The notes beneath the pieces are model-generated. The model did not search any database, was not told where the DNA came from, and saw nothing but the letters and a program-made list of their open reading frames with translations. Positions 1 to 7,451 of a DNA stretch of 64,000 nucleotides are shown piece after piece. The position numbers and the translations under genes are program-made. Location of the stretch: the NCBI GenBank assembly GCA_938084715.1, contig CALKES010000009.1, positions 91,788 through 155,787 of the forward strand. Direction: 5' to 3'. This DNA is from Candidatus Bipolaricaulota bacterium (GTDB lineage: Bacteria; Bipolaricaulota; Bipolaricaulia; Bipolaricaulales; Bipolaricaulaceae). Each line of letters begins with the position of its first letter. Position 1 is the first letter of the stretch.

Positions 1-134
1 AACCGCGCCCCGGGGACGAGGTCGCGGACGAGGTCAAACAGGGCGAGCCGAACCCGATCGCGCAAGGGGCGGATCCCCGACCCCCGCGGGCCGGCGAGGC
101 GCTGTCCCCGGTACTCCCCCGCCCCGATGCGCAC
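1..134 (-). CDS. rsmD: 16S rRNA (guanine-N2) methyltransferase RsmD, N-terminal fragment
   Basis: Only the first 44 codons lie in the window; the gene runs off the left edge. The reading starts at a GTG preceded by a purine tract (GGAGGAGAGGAGG). It carries the RsmD N-terminal signature: R-I-x-x-G-E-Y-R-G-Q-R-L, then R-P-L-R-D-R-V-R-L-A-L-F. In characterised relatives the enzyme methylates N2 of G966 of 16S rRNA during 30S assembly. The SAM-binding core is outside the window. It is divergent from the flavoprotein gene at 205, with about 70 bases between the two starts. Confidence 0.75.
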   Translation of the reverse strand, partial: MRIGAGEYRGQRLAGPRGSGIRPLRDRVRLALFDLVRDLVPGAR

Positions 135-204
135 CTTGCGCCCTCCTCTCCTCCGGCTACGATCCGCCGGTCTTTGTAGGATACCCAAGGAGGAAGGAGC
201 GCGC

Positions 205-1536
205 GTGGGGTACGACGTGGTGGTGGTTGGGGCCGGGCCGGCGGGGCTGTTTGCCGCCCTGGAACTCGCCCAGTCGGGCTTGAGGACGCTCGTGGCGGAC
301 AAGGGCCTCGCCCCACGGGAGCGGACAAGCAACACCTGCGGGGTGGGGGGGGCCGGGGCGTACTCGGACGGGAAGCTCAACCTCACCCCTCGGATCGGCG
401 GGGACCCCGAGGCCATCGGCTGCTCCCTCGGGGAGCTGGAGGCCCTCATCGCCCACGTGGACGAGGTGTTCACCCGCTACGGGGCCCCGGCCCGGTACTC
501 GGGGGAGGACCCCAAGGCCCTGGCCGAGCTCCGCCAGAGGGCGGCCCAGGCCGGGGTCGAGTTCATCGCCGGCCGCCAGCGCCACATCGGGACCGGGAAG
601 ATCCGCGAGGTCATCGACGCCATGTACCGCGACCTCCTCGCCCGCGGGGTCCACTTCGAGCTCGGCTCCCCTGCCACCGCCATCGGCCACCGCGACGGCG
701 AGTTCACGGTGGCCGTCGGCTCCAAGGAGATCCGGGCGCGGAACGTGGTCGCCGCCCCGGGGAGGGTGGGGGCGTACTGGCTCCGGGAGGTGGCCCGGTC
801 CCTCGGGGTCGGGCCGTCCTTCGGGCCCCTCGACGTCGGGGTCCGGGTCGAGTTCCCCGCCGAGCTCTACGACCCCATCGAGCGGGTCATGTACGACGCC
901 AAGTTCCGGGTTCGGACCCCCACCTACGACGACATGGTCCGGACGTTCTGCACGAACCCCCGGGGGTTCGTGGTCCAGGAGGACCACGGGGAGTTCGTCC
1001 TCGTCAACGGCCACGCCGAGGCCGACCGGAAAAGCGGGAACACGAACTTCGCGCTCCTCGTCCACATCGAGCTCACCGACCCCGTGGAGGACACGACGGA
1101 GTACGGCCGGGCGATCGCAAAGCTCGCGACGACGATCGGGGGCGGGAAGCCCATTGGCCAGCGGCTGAAGGACCTCGCTCAGGGGCGGCGATCGACCCTC
1201 GACCGGATCCGCCGGGCCGCCGTGCATCCCACCTTGGAGGAGTTCACCCCGGGGGACGTGTCCATGGCCCTCCCCCACCGGGTCGTCGTCGACCTCGTGG
1301 AGGCCGTGGAGGTCCTCGATCGGCTCATCCCCGGCCTGTCCTCGGATGGGACCCTCCTTTGGGCACCGGAGATCAAGTTCTACGACACGCGGTACGCGGT
1401 CGGGCCGGGGATGGAGACCGCCCTCCCCGGGTTCTTCGTGGCGGGGGACGCCTCGGGCCACTCCCGGGGGATCGTGTTCGCCGCCGTGACCGGGATCCTC
1501 GCCGCCCGGCGGATCCGGGAGAGGGCGGGGCGATGA
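205..1536 (+). CDS. FAD-dependent dehydrogenase, COG2509 family
   Basis: A 443-residue flavoprotein. The dinucleotide-binding motif GAGPAG is at residues 9-14. A segment reading CGVGGAGAYSDGKLN follows and is typical of the COG2509 'NAD(FAD)-utilizing dehydrogenase' group. The C-terminal FAD motif GDASGHSRGI is present. The chosen GTG at 205 has AAGGAGGAAGG 7-17 bases upstream; an in-frame ATG at 127 would overlap the rsmD leader and add an arginine-rich tail unlike the family. No transmembrane segment or iron-sulfur motif is seen, so it is probably cytosolic. Its substrate is not established. It overlaps pfkA by ATGA, so the two are probably translationally coupled. Confidence 0.85.
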   Translation: MGYDVVVVGAGPAGLFAALELAQSGLRTLVADKGLAPRERTSNTCGVGGAGAYSDGKLNLTPRIGGDPEAIGCSLGELEALIAHVDEVFTRYGAPARYSGEDPKALAELRQRAAQAGVEFIAGRQRHIGTGKIREVIDAMYRDLLARGVHFELGSPATAIGHRDGEFTVAVGSKEIRARNVVAAPGRVGAYWLREVARSLGVGPSFGPLDVGVRVEFPAELYDPIERVMYDAKFRVRTPTYDDMVRTFCTNPRGFVVQEDHGEFVLVNGHAEADRKSGNTNFALLVHIELTDPVEDTTEYGRAIAKLATTIGGGKPIGQRLKDLAQGRRSTLDRIRRAAVHPTLEEFTPGDVSMALPHRVVVDLVEAVEVLDRLIPGLSSDGTLLWAPEIKFYDTRYAVGPGMETALPGFFVAGDASGHSRGIVFAAVTGILAARRIRERAGR

Positions 1537-2504
1537 GGCGGATCGCCGTCCTCACCAGCGGCGGTGACGCCCCGGGGATGAACGCAGCGCTCCGGGCTGT
1601 GGTTCGAACCGCGATCGCTCGGGGCTGGGAGGTCCTCGGGGTTCGCCGGGGCTACGCCGGCCTCCTGGCCGGGGAGATGCGCCCCCTGTCCGCCCGGGAC
1701 GTGGGGGGGATCCTTCAGCTGGGGGGGACGGTCCTGGGGAGCGCCCGCTGTCCCGAGTTCCAGACGGAAGGGGGCCGCCGCCGGGCCCTCGCGTCCCTTT
1801 CCGCCCACGGGGCCGAGGCCCTCGTCGTCATCGGGGGGAACGGGTCCCAAACCGGGGCCTACGAGCTATCCCGCATGGGGTTCCCCGTGGTCGGGGTCGC
1901 CTCCACAATCGACAACGACCTGGTGGGGTCCGACGTGACGATCGGGTTCGACACCGCCCTCAACGTGGCCCTGGAGGCGATCGACCGCCTGAAGACCACC
2001 GCCTCCTCCCACGGGCGGGCGTTCCTGGTGGAGGTCATGGGCCGGGACTGCGGGCACCTGGCGCTTCTGGCGGGGATCGCCGGGGGGGCGGAGGCGGTGG
2101 TGCTCCCCGAGGTCGAGACCGATCCCGAGGCGCTGGCCCGGGAGCTCCACGCCGCCTACCAGCGGGGAAAGAGCCATGCCCTTGTCGTCGTCGCCGAGGG
2201 GGCGGCCTACAACGCCGCCCATCTTGCCCAGTACTTCCGCGCCAACGAACGGCGCTTGGGATTTGAGCTCCGGGTGACGATCCTCGGCCACGTCCAGCGG
2301 GGGGGAGCCCCCGGGGCCGCGGACCGGCTCCTCGCCACTCGCCTGGGGGCCGCGGCAGTGGACGCCCTGGCCCGGGGGGAGGCGGGGGTCCTCGTGGGCT
2401 GGGTCCGGGGCGCGGTGGCGACCACCCCGTTGGAAGAGGTTGCCGGACGGCTCAAGCCCCTGGATCCCGTTCTCCTGGAGCTCGCCGGGGTCCTCGCTCG
2501 CTAG
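1533..2504 (+). CDS. pfkA: 6-phosphofructokinase
   Basis: A 323-residue protein, the usual length of bacterial PfkA, phosphorylating fructose 6-phosphate in glycolysis. Seen: SGGDAPGMNA at 9-18, the catalytic loop TIDND at 125-129 with base Asp127, VMGRDCGH, and GHVQRGG near the C-terminus. Numbering coincides with E. coli PfkA. Gly104 predicts ATP rather than pyrophosphate use, since PPi enzymes carry Asp there. Residue 103, normally the Mg-ATP-contacting Asp of GGDGS, is Asn (GGNGS), which is unusual. The ATG overlaps the preceding stop (ATGA). The stop shares the CTAG palindrome with the stop of the convergent thioredoxin gene. Confidence 0.92.
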   Translation: MRRIAVLTSGGDAPGMNAALRAVVRTAIARGWEVLGVRRGYAGLLAGEMRPLSARDVGGILQLGGTVLGSARCPEFQTEGGRRRALASLSAHGAEALVVIGGNGSQTGAYELSRMGFPVVGVASTIDNDLVGSDVTIGFDTALNVALEAIDRLKTTASSHGRAFLVEVMGRDCGHLALLAGIAGGAEAVVLPEVETDPEALARELHAAYQRGKSHALVVVAEGAAYNAAHLAQYFRANERRLGFELRVTILGHVQRGGAPGAADRLLATRLGAAAVDALARGEAGVLVGWVRGAVATTPLEEVAGRLKPLDPVLLELAGVLAR

Positions 2505-3037
2505 AGCCAGGGGAGCAGCCGGGCCTCGTTCAGCTCGTCCGGGTGGCCAATGAAGCGGATGATCCCCTGCCGATCGAGGAACACCGCGCGGGGAATCGCG
2601 TCAATCCCAAACAGGCGGGCCACGGCCCGAGCCTCGGCAAAGGGGGCCCACAGGTGGACAAATCCCCACAGCCCATGGGCCTCGATGAACCGGATGGCGT
2701 CTTCCTTCCGGTAGTCCAAGCTCACCGCCACGACCTTGAGGCCCCAGGAGGCGTGCTTCTGCCGGATTGCCTCGATCTTGGGGGCCGAGGCATGGCACGA
2801 CTTGCACCAGCTCGCCCAAAAGTCGAGGAGCACGGGACAGCCGACGAACGACGCCAGGGAGACCTTGTTCCCAGCAAGATCGGGCAGGACAAAGTCTGGG
2901 GCCCGCTGCCCCACCCCTCCGCCCACGGGGACATTGGCCCCCTCGGGGGGGGAGGGACAGGGGGATGGCGTCCCTCCGGCCAACGCCACAAGAAGAAGCA
3001 CGGCTACCGTGGCAAGCCCTGACCTCAGGCGCTGCAT
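2501..3037 (-). CDS. TlpA/ResA-like exported thioredoxin-fold protein
   Basis: A 178-residue protein. A hydrophobic N-terminus (residues 8-21) is a signal peptide or anchor, followed by a Pro/Gly-rich linker. The thioredoxin domain carries the redox motif WCKSC at 77-81 and an Ile-Pro (cis-Pro) before the last strand (IPRAVFLD). The APDF start and WASWC context are typical of TlpA/ResA/AhpC-TSA-type proteins acting outside the cytoplasmic membrane on cysteine pairs or apocytochromes. No cytochrome gene is nearby, so the partner is unknown. There is no Shine-Dalgarno (SD) sequence before the ATG. Instead TAGCTT lies 6 bases upstream, suggesting a leaderless message. It is convergent with pfkA and overlaps it by 4 bases. 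Confidence 0.85.
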   Translation of the reverse strand: MQRLRSGLATVAVLLLVALAGGTPSPCPSPPEGANVPVGGGVGQRAPDFVLPDLAGNKVSLASFVGCPVLLDFWASWCKSCHASAPKIEAIRQKHASWGLKVVAVSLDYRKEDAIRFIEAHGLWGFVHLWAPFAEARAVARLFGIDAIPRAVFLDRQGIIRFIGHPDELNEARLLPWL

Positions 3038-3112
3038 GGGGTGAAGCTACCCGAGGGCGAATGGAAATCCCAGGGAGGGGAAGCGCAGGCTTGGTGGACA
3101 CCGGGGGATCCG

Positions 3113-3141
3113 TTGCGGAACAGATCGGTTCTTGCCAGAAT
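3113..3141 (+). promoter_or_regulatory. sigma-70-type promoter for tRNA-Ser
   Basis: TTGCGG at 3113-3118 and CAGAAT at 3136-3141 are separated by exactly 17 bases. The -10 ends 9 bases before the tRNA. The same TTGCGG -35 occurs at 8862 and 53190. Confidence 0.5.
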
Positions 3142-3150
3142 TGAGGGCCC

Positions 3151-3233
3151 GGAGGGATGGGTGAGCGGCCGAAACCGCCGGTCTTGAAAACCGGTGAGCG
3201 CAAGCTCCGGGGGTTCAAATCCCCCTCCCTCCG
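3151..3233 (+). tRNA. tRNA-Ser (anticodon UGA)
   Basis: A class II cloverleaf. Acceptor GGAGGGA (3151-3157) pairs with TCCCTCC (3226-3232), with discriminator G at 3233. The anticodon stem CCGGT/ACCGG encloses loop CTTGAAA with anticodon TGA at 3185-3187. A long variable arm (GAGCGCAAGCTC) marks it as serine. T-stem GGGGG/CCCCC encloses TTCAAAT. CCA is not encoded. The next gene starts 6 bases after the discriminator. Confidence 0.95.
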
Positions 3234-3239
3234 CCCCCC

Positions 3240-3842
3240 GTGCCCATCCGCGCCGCCCTCGTCGACCTCGACGGGACGATCTGGGAGAACCCGGTCCGGT
3301 TCTCCGCCGTGCGGGAGGCCCTCGGCCTCCCCTTGGACGGCCGGCCGATCCTCGCCGGGATCGCCGAGCTCCCCCCCCCGGAGCGGGAGCGGGCCCTGGC
3401 TGTCTTGGCCTCCCACGAGCGGTACGGGGTCGAACGGGGCCGCCTCCGCCCCGGGGCCGAGGAGCTCCTCCTCAGCCTGCGGGCCCAGGGCGTAAAGACG
3501 GCGCTGGTGACGAACAACTCCCGGGAAAGTGCCGAGGCCGTCCTCGCCCGTCACCCGCTCCCCTTCGACCTCGTCCTGACCCGGGACGATGGGCCCGTGA
3601 AGCCGGACCCCGAGGCGTTCCTCCGCCCGCTGGGGCAGTGGGGGATCGGGCCCGGGGACGCCCTCGTCCTTGGGGACTCCCACCTCGACCTCCAGGCGGC
3701 CCACGGAGCCGGGATCTCCCGCGTCATCCTCGTCCGGCCCCCGGAGTGGACCCGGGCCTACTTCCCCGAGGGGGCGTCCTTCCGCGAAGTAGCCAGCCTG
3801 CCTGAGGCCTTCGTGCTCCTCCGGGCCCTCCTCAACCCGTAG
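3240..3842 (+). CDS. HAD-superfamily hydrolase, phosphoglycolate phosphatase-like
   Basis: A 200-residue HAD phosphatase with all four motifs: DLDGT (nucleophile Asp9, Asp11), LVTNNS, the motif III Lys in KPDPEAF, and GDSHLDLQAA with acidic Mg ligands. The helical cap between motifs I and II fits the phosphoglycolate/beta-phosphoglucomutase-like group; the substrate cannot be assigned. The GTG start lies 6 bases after the tRNA-Ser discriminator with only a C-run between, so there is no SD. The message is presumably released by tRNA 3'-end processing. The 3' end overlaps the convergent nucleotidyltransferase gene by 11 bases. Confidence 0.85.
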   Translation: MPIRAALVDLDGTIWENPVRFSAVREALGLPLDGRPILAGIAELPPPERERALAVLASHERYGVERGRLRPGAEELLLSLRAQGVKTALVTNNSRESAEAVLARHPLPFDLVLTRDDGPVKPDPEAFLRPLGQWGIGPGDALVLGDSHLDLQAAHGAGISRVILVRPPEWTRAYFPEGASFREVASLPEAFVLLRALLNP

Positions 3843-4353
3843 GCCCCGTCCCTCCCCGCCGCCACAGGCAGACCGGGGCCGTCCACACGGAGCGAACCAC
3901 CGCTCCATACCCGCGGCGAAGCTCGACGTCCTCGTCGTCCACGAGGTGGATGTCGAACAGACGGCGGAGCGACCCGTACCCCGTGAGCTTCCGGTACCCC
4001 CGAGCGAGGAGGGCGTCGAGCCGAACGAGGAGGCTCTCGACCGTCCCCGACTTCCGGGTCACCCAGACGATCACGTCCACGTCCGAACCGGGCCGGGACC
4101 GCCCCTCGACCGCACTTCCATAGACGTAGACGGCGCGGAACGTCGTTCCCAGGCTGGCTGCGAAGGAACAGAACTCCTGGGCCAGGGCGTACCGGAACGC
4201 CGAGTGGGCCCCCGGATCCCCAGCGCGGAGATCGGCCAGGAACCCCTGGGCATCGCAGCCTCCCCGGGCCGCTGCGGTCCCCAGGGCCCGCGCGAGGAAC
4301 CCGGCGGGGCGAACCCCCGGACCGAGGAGGAGGCTTGGGGTGCTCCCGATCAC
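3832..4353 (-). CDS. minimal nucleotidyltransferase-domain protein
   Basis: A 173-residue protein with the nucleotidyltransferase beta signature: Gly79-Ser80, ten residues, then Ser90-Asp91-Val-Asp93, the divalent-metal aspartates. Relatives are small NTases of the MNT/aminoglycoside-nucleotidyltransferase type, which transfer NMP groups. Some are antitoxin-like partners of HEPN toxins, but no HEPN gene is adjacent. The GTG overlaps the stop of the upstream dehydrogenase (GTGA), so it is probably coupled to gdh. A longer reading from 4545 would lie inside the dehydrogenase gene and is proline/arginine shadow sequence. Substrate unknown. Confidence 0.7.
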   Translation of the reverse strand: MIGSTPSLLLGPGVRPAGFLARALGTAAARGGCDAQGFLADLRAGDPGAHSAFRYALAQEFCSFAASLGTTFRAVYVYGSAVEGRSRPGSDVDVIVWVTRKSGTVESLLVRLDALLARGYRKLTGYGSLRRLFDIHLVDDEDVELRRGYGAVVRSVWTAPVCLWRRGGTGPTG

Positions 4354-5663
4354 GGGAAGATCCCCCGCAGCCGGATCGCCTCGACGATCCGCTCCAACCC
4401 CAGCATGAACGCCGAGGTGCGGAGGGACACACCGTGCTTCTGGGCGTGGTCCCACACCCCCCGGAACGCCCGGCGGAGGAGGCTGGCAAGGCGCTCGTGG
4501 GTTTCCTCCTCGTCCCAGTAGAAGTTCTGGAGGTTTTGGACCCATTCAAAGTAGGAGACGATGACCCCGCCGGCGTTGGCGAGGATATCCGGCGCCACCA
4601 CCCGGCCCCGGGCCTCGAGGATGAGGTCGGCCTCCGGAGTCGTGGGCCCGTTGGCCCCCTCGACGATGACCTGAGCTTGGATCCGGCTGGCGTTGTCGGC
4701 GGTGATCTGCCCCTCGAGGGCCGCCGGCACCAGGACCTCCACATCGAGGGTCAGGACTTCGGGCCCGGGAAGGGCCTCCACCCCCGGGGCGGTGTAGCCG
4801 GCGATCCACCGCTGGGGAGAACGGGCCACGTGGGCAACGAGGGCAGGGATATCCAGCCCTTCCGGGTGGTACAGGGCCCCCGAGACGTCGGACACGCCCA
4901 CCACCTTCGCCCCCTTCTCGTGGAGGAGCTGGGCGGCCACCGAACCCACGTTCCCGAACCCCTGCACGGCGACCCTGGTCCCGGCGATCCTCTTCCCCAG
5001 TTGGGCCAGGAGCTCCTCCATCACGATCACCACACCCCGACCGGTCGCCTCCCGACGGCCCCGCGCCCCCCCCACCGCCAGGTCTTTCCCGGTGACGACG
5101 CCGTACATCGGCTCGCCCCGGAGGGCTGTCGCTGTGTCCATCACCCAGTTCATGATCCGGGAGTTGGTGTTCACATCGGGGGCAGGGATGTCGTGCTGGG
5201 GGCCAATGACGGGCAGGATCATCGCCGTGTAGCGACGGGTCAGCCGCTCCAGTTCTCCCTCGGACATTCTCGTCGGGTCGCACACGATCCCGCCCTTGCC
5301 CCCACCCAACGGGATGTCGACCACGGCGCACTTCCAGGCCATCCAGCCCGCCAGGGCCTTCACCTCGTCCAACGTCACGGACGGGTGGTAGCGGATTCCG
5401 CCCTTGTACGGCCCCCGGGCCGAGGAATGCTGAACCCGGTACCCGGTGAACACCTCGATCCGCCCATCGTCCATCCGCACCGGAATCGAAACCTCGACCA
5501 CCCGCTCCGGGCGTTTGACCAGCTCGAGGATGTCCGCAGGGTACCCCAGCTTCTGCCCCGCCAGGTCCACCTGAGCCCGGAACATCTCGTACGGGTTGAC
5601 CTCGGCCCCTCCCAGAGCCCGCTCTACCGTGGCCTGCGCTTGCCTTGCTTGTTCAGGCGTCAT
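4350..5663 (-). CDS. gdhA: Glu/Leu/Phe/Val dehydrogenase (glutamate dehydrogenase), copy 1
   Basis: A 437-residue enzyme of the hexameric GDH family, interconverting glutamate and 2-oxoglutarate plus ammonium with NAD(P)H. Seen: the substrate region GPYKGGIRYHP, the catalytic-lysine motif PLGGGKGG, the dinucleotide fold motif GFGNVG, and [12 protein letters not shown] with NAGGVIVSYFEW. The ATG at 5663 has a perfect AAGGAGGT eight bases upstream, so the in-frame extension to 5891 is rejected. A paralogue is encoded at 7452-8708. The downstream nucleotidyltransferase gene overlaps its stop. Coenzyme preference was not assigned. Confidence 0.93.
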   Translation of the reverse strand: MTPEQARQAQATVERALGGAEVNPYEMFRAQVDLAGQKLGYPADILELVKRPERVVEVSIPVRMDDGRIEVFTGYRVQHSSARGPYKGGIRYHPSVTLDEVKALAGWMAWKCAVVDIPLGGGKGGIVCDPTRMSEGELERLTRRYTAMILPVIGPQHDIPAPDVNTNSRIMNWVMDTATALRGEPMYGVVTGKDLAVGGARGRREATGRGVVIVMEELLAQLGKRIAGTRVAVQGFGNVGSVAAQLLHEKGAKVVGVSDVSGALYHPEGLDIPALVAHVARSPQRWIAGYTAPGVEALPGPEVLTLDVEVLVPAALEGQITADNASRIQAQVIVEGANGPTTPEADLILEARGRVVAPDILANAGGVIVSYFEWVQNLQNFYWDEEETHERLASLLRRAFRGVWDHAQKHGVSLRTSAFMLGLERIVEAIRLRGIFP

Positions 5664-5823
5664 CGGTCGACCTCCTTGGCGCGAGCCTAGGAGGCCCCAC
5701 TCGCCGCCACATTGCCATAGACGAGGGATGAGCTGTTCCCTTTGACGGCCCAAGCACGCATGGCGGAGCCCGGGAACCATGTCGCTGGCCCATGCCGGGA
5801 GGCCCAACTTCACGAAAAGGAAA

Positions 5824-5838
5824 GCTGTCATTTGCCAG
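5824..5838. promoter_or_regulatory. candidate Crp/Fnr-type operator CTGnCAnnTGnCAG
   Basis: GCTGTCATTTGCCAG contains the dyad CTGnCA-nn-TGnCAG. A 13-of-15 match (GCTGTCAACTGCCAG) lies at 8773-8787 upstream of the second dehydrogenase. The 14-base symmetric layout is that of Fnr-family sites. Assignment to the neighbouring regulators is inference. Confidence 0.45.
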
Positions 5839-5901
5839 ATCCAATAGCGGGCGGGGAGCGGTGAAGAGATGTCCACAACCCCCCGTAGCATCTGTCAAAA
5901 C

Positions 5902-5916
5902 CAAGAACTGTTCTTG
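5902..5916. promoter_or_regulatory. 15-base perfect palindrome, candidate operator
   Basis: CAAGAACTGTTCTTG has 7-base arms around a single T and ends 47 bases before the ATG of the Crp-family gene at 5964. The position suits autoregulation. No factor can be named. Confidence 0.4.
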
Positions 5917-5963
5917 TCAGGGTGGGTTTCCAGCGTCCAAGCCAGAGACCATCGTTGGGAGAG

Positions 5964-6629
5964 ATGAGCCAGACCCATCGCACGTGGCAGCGCCTGAAGG
6001 CGGAAGTCGCGTCCCTACCGGAGTCCCTAACCGTAGTCCACCGGGCGGGGGACCTCGTGTTCCAAGAGGGGGCCTTTGCCCCCGGGGTCAGCCTCGTCAC
6101 CGAAGGTCTGGTGCTCCTAGGTGGGCAGAGCTCTGAAGCTCCGCGGCCCGTGACGCTGGCCCGGCCTGGCGACCTGCTGGGCCTGGAGGCGTGGGGGGAC
6201 GACCAGCCGCCCCGCTACCGGGGATTCGCCCGGGCCCTCACGGGCACCACGCTTCTCTTCGCCCCTACCCACGCCTGGACCAGGGCCCTAGAACGACCGA
6301 CGTTTCGTTCCCTGGTTCTGGCCATCTTGGCCGACCTCGTCCTCTCCGAACAGGCACGGACCCTCCACCGCGATCGACCTGAACGTGCGGTTGCGTGGGC
6401 ACTCCTCCGCTGGGGGCTGGCGGACGAGAAGGACAAAGACCGCCTCCACCTGCCCGTGCCCACTGCCACCCTGGGCCAAGTCCTCGGCCTGACCCGAACG
6501 ACGTTGCGCCAGGCGGTGGCCCAACTGGCAGACCTCGGCGTGGTCGAGGCAGTCAATGGACACCTCGTGGGCAGCGCCCCCCGGCTGCGGGAGATCTTGG
6601 GGGAACCCGTCACAGCGTCTGCTCGATGA
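5964..6629 (+). CDS. Crp/Fnr-family transcriptional regulator 1
   Basis: A 221-residue protein. An N-terminal cupin-like effector domain (GDLVFQEGAFAPG, residues about 30-110) joins a long dimerisation helix and a C-terminal winged HTH whose recognition segment reads LGLTRTTLRQAV. The cAMP-contact RxS motif and an Fnr N-terminal cysteine cluster are both absent, so the signal is neither predicted cAMP nor a [4Fe-4S] cluster of the Fnr type. The ATG at 5964 is preceded by TTGGGAGAG, a close-set weak SD; a GTG at 5922 is an in-frame alternative. It faces gdhA copy 1 across the operator-bearing region and overlaps the convergent second regulator by 20 bases. Confidence 0.8.
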   Translation: MSQTHRTWQRLKAEVASLPESLTVVHRAGDLVFQEGAFAPGVSLVTEGLVLLGGQSSEAPRPVTLARPGDLLGLEAWGDDQPPRYRGFARALTGTTLLFAPTHAWTRALERPTFRSLVLAILADLVLSEQARTLHRDRPERAVAWALLRWGLADEKDKDRLHLPVPTATLGQVLGLTRTTLRQAVAQLADLGVVEAVNGHLVGSAPRLREILGEPVTASAR

Positions 6630-7401
6630 TCGTCCGGTAGAGCTCCGGGGTTCGGGCCATCTCCTCAAGCCGGACGCGGGATAGGATCCGGAACCCCCAG
6701 CGGTGGGACTCGATGAGGCCACGCTCCCGAAACCGGCGCAGCATGCGCATGAGGGTCTCCAGGGAAACCCCGAGGAGCTCGGCCATCATCTGCCGAGTGA
6801 TCGGGAGCTCCAGGCGGACCCGACCGTCTCCTTCCTGGTGCCCATACTTGTTGGCCAGAGCGACGAGCAGGAGAGCCAAGTTCCGGTCCGCGGACTCCGT
6901 GGCCTCCCGGGTCAGCTTGAACTCAAGCATGCTCACCTCCCGGGCAAACCACCGGCAGAGATCCGCCAACCCCATGGGGCGACGCTCCAAGAACGACCGG
7001 AACCGGGCAGTCTCGAAGAAAAGGAGCGTCGATTCCACGATCGTCCGCGCGTACTGGAGGTTGACCGGCGGCCCCCGGAGGAAGAACGGTTCTAGACCGT
7101 ACCACTCGCCGGGGGCTAGGAAGCGCAGCACCCGCTTCTCGTGGCTCTGTGGGGCATACTTTCCAATCGCCACCAACCCATCGCATACCAGGTACACACC
7201 GGAAGCGTAGGAGTTCTCCTGGGCAATGAGCTCATCGCCGTCATACCTCAGGACAAGGGCCAGATCCTGAAGCGCCTTCCGGTCTGATTCGGGCAGACCA
7301 GGGAAAGCTTTGGCCACACAGCCGGCTGGGGTGTCCTTCGCGAGGATCTTGGGCATCCTTAGGTCTGCCCTAGTGTAGGCGGTGGCAAGTGAGTTCTCCA
7401 T
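6610..7401 (-). CDS. Crp/Fnr-family transcriptional regulator 2
   Basis: A 263-residue regulator with effector domain (YDGDELIAQENSYASG), dimerisation helix and HTH (ITRQMMAELLGVSLETLMR). The recognition helix keeps the Glu and Arg of the Fnr E-x-x-S-R contact set, with Met in place of Ser. Scattered cysteines do not form an Fnr cluster motif. It lies downstream of gdhA copy 2 on the same strand. The ATG at 7401 lacks an SD but sits 9 bases after a perfect hairpin, an arrangement also seen before two permease genes here; ATG 7356 is an alternative giving 248 residues. Overlaps regulator 1 tail to tail. Confidence 0.8.
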   Translation of the reverse strand: MENSLATAYTRADLRMPKILAKDTPAGCVAKAFPGLPESDRKALQDLALVLRYDGDELIAQENSYASGVYLVCDGLVAIGKYAPQSHEKRVLRFLAPGEWYGLEPFFLRGPPVNLQYARTIVESTLLFFETARFRSFLERRPMGLADLCRWFAREVSMLEFKLTREATESADRNLALLLVALANKYGHQEGDGRVRLELPITRQMMAELLGVSLETLMRMLRRFRERGLIESHRWGFRILSRVRLEEMARTPELYRTIIEQTL

Positions 7402-7410
7402 GACAGAGGG

Positions 7411-7433
7411 AGGGGGCGCCTGGGGCGCCCCCT
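7411..7433 (-). terminator. GC hairpin between gdhA copy 2 and Crp-family gene
   Basis: AGGGGGCGCC (7411-7420), loop TGG, GGCGCCCCCT (7424-7433): a perfect 10-bp stem with no U-run. It starts 18 bases after the gdh stop and ends 9 bases before the ATG at 7401, so it may be an attenuator or RNA-stability element rather than a full terminator. Confidence 0.55.
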
Positions 7434-7451
7434 CGCCCCATCCTCCTCCAG

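Larger units (their letters stand above)
5664..5963. other. 300-base divergent intergenic region, gdhA copy 1 / Crp-family gene
   Basis: No convincing gene is seen. The region holds two symmetric elements (5824-5838 and 5902-5916, listed separately) and the gdhA SD. I could not fix a convincing -35/-10 pair for either gene. Confidence 0.6.

Noticed and set aside
3832..4353. MNT antitoxin of a HEPN/MNT toxin-antitoxin pair.
   Set aside because: The nucleotidyltransferase signature is present, but no HEPN-type gene flanks it and it is coupled to gdh instead.
5964..7401. Oxygen-sensing Fnr proteins with [4Fe-4S] clusters.
   Set aside because: Neither regulator has the N-terminal cysteine cluster plus central cysteine needed for an Fnr-type cluster.
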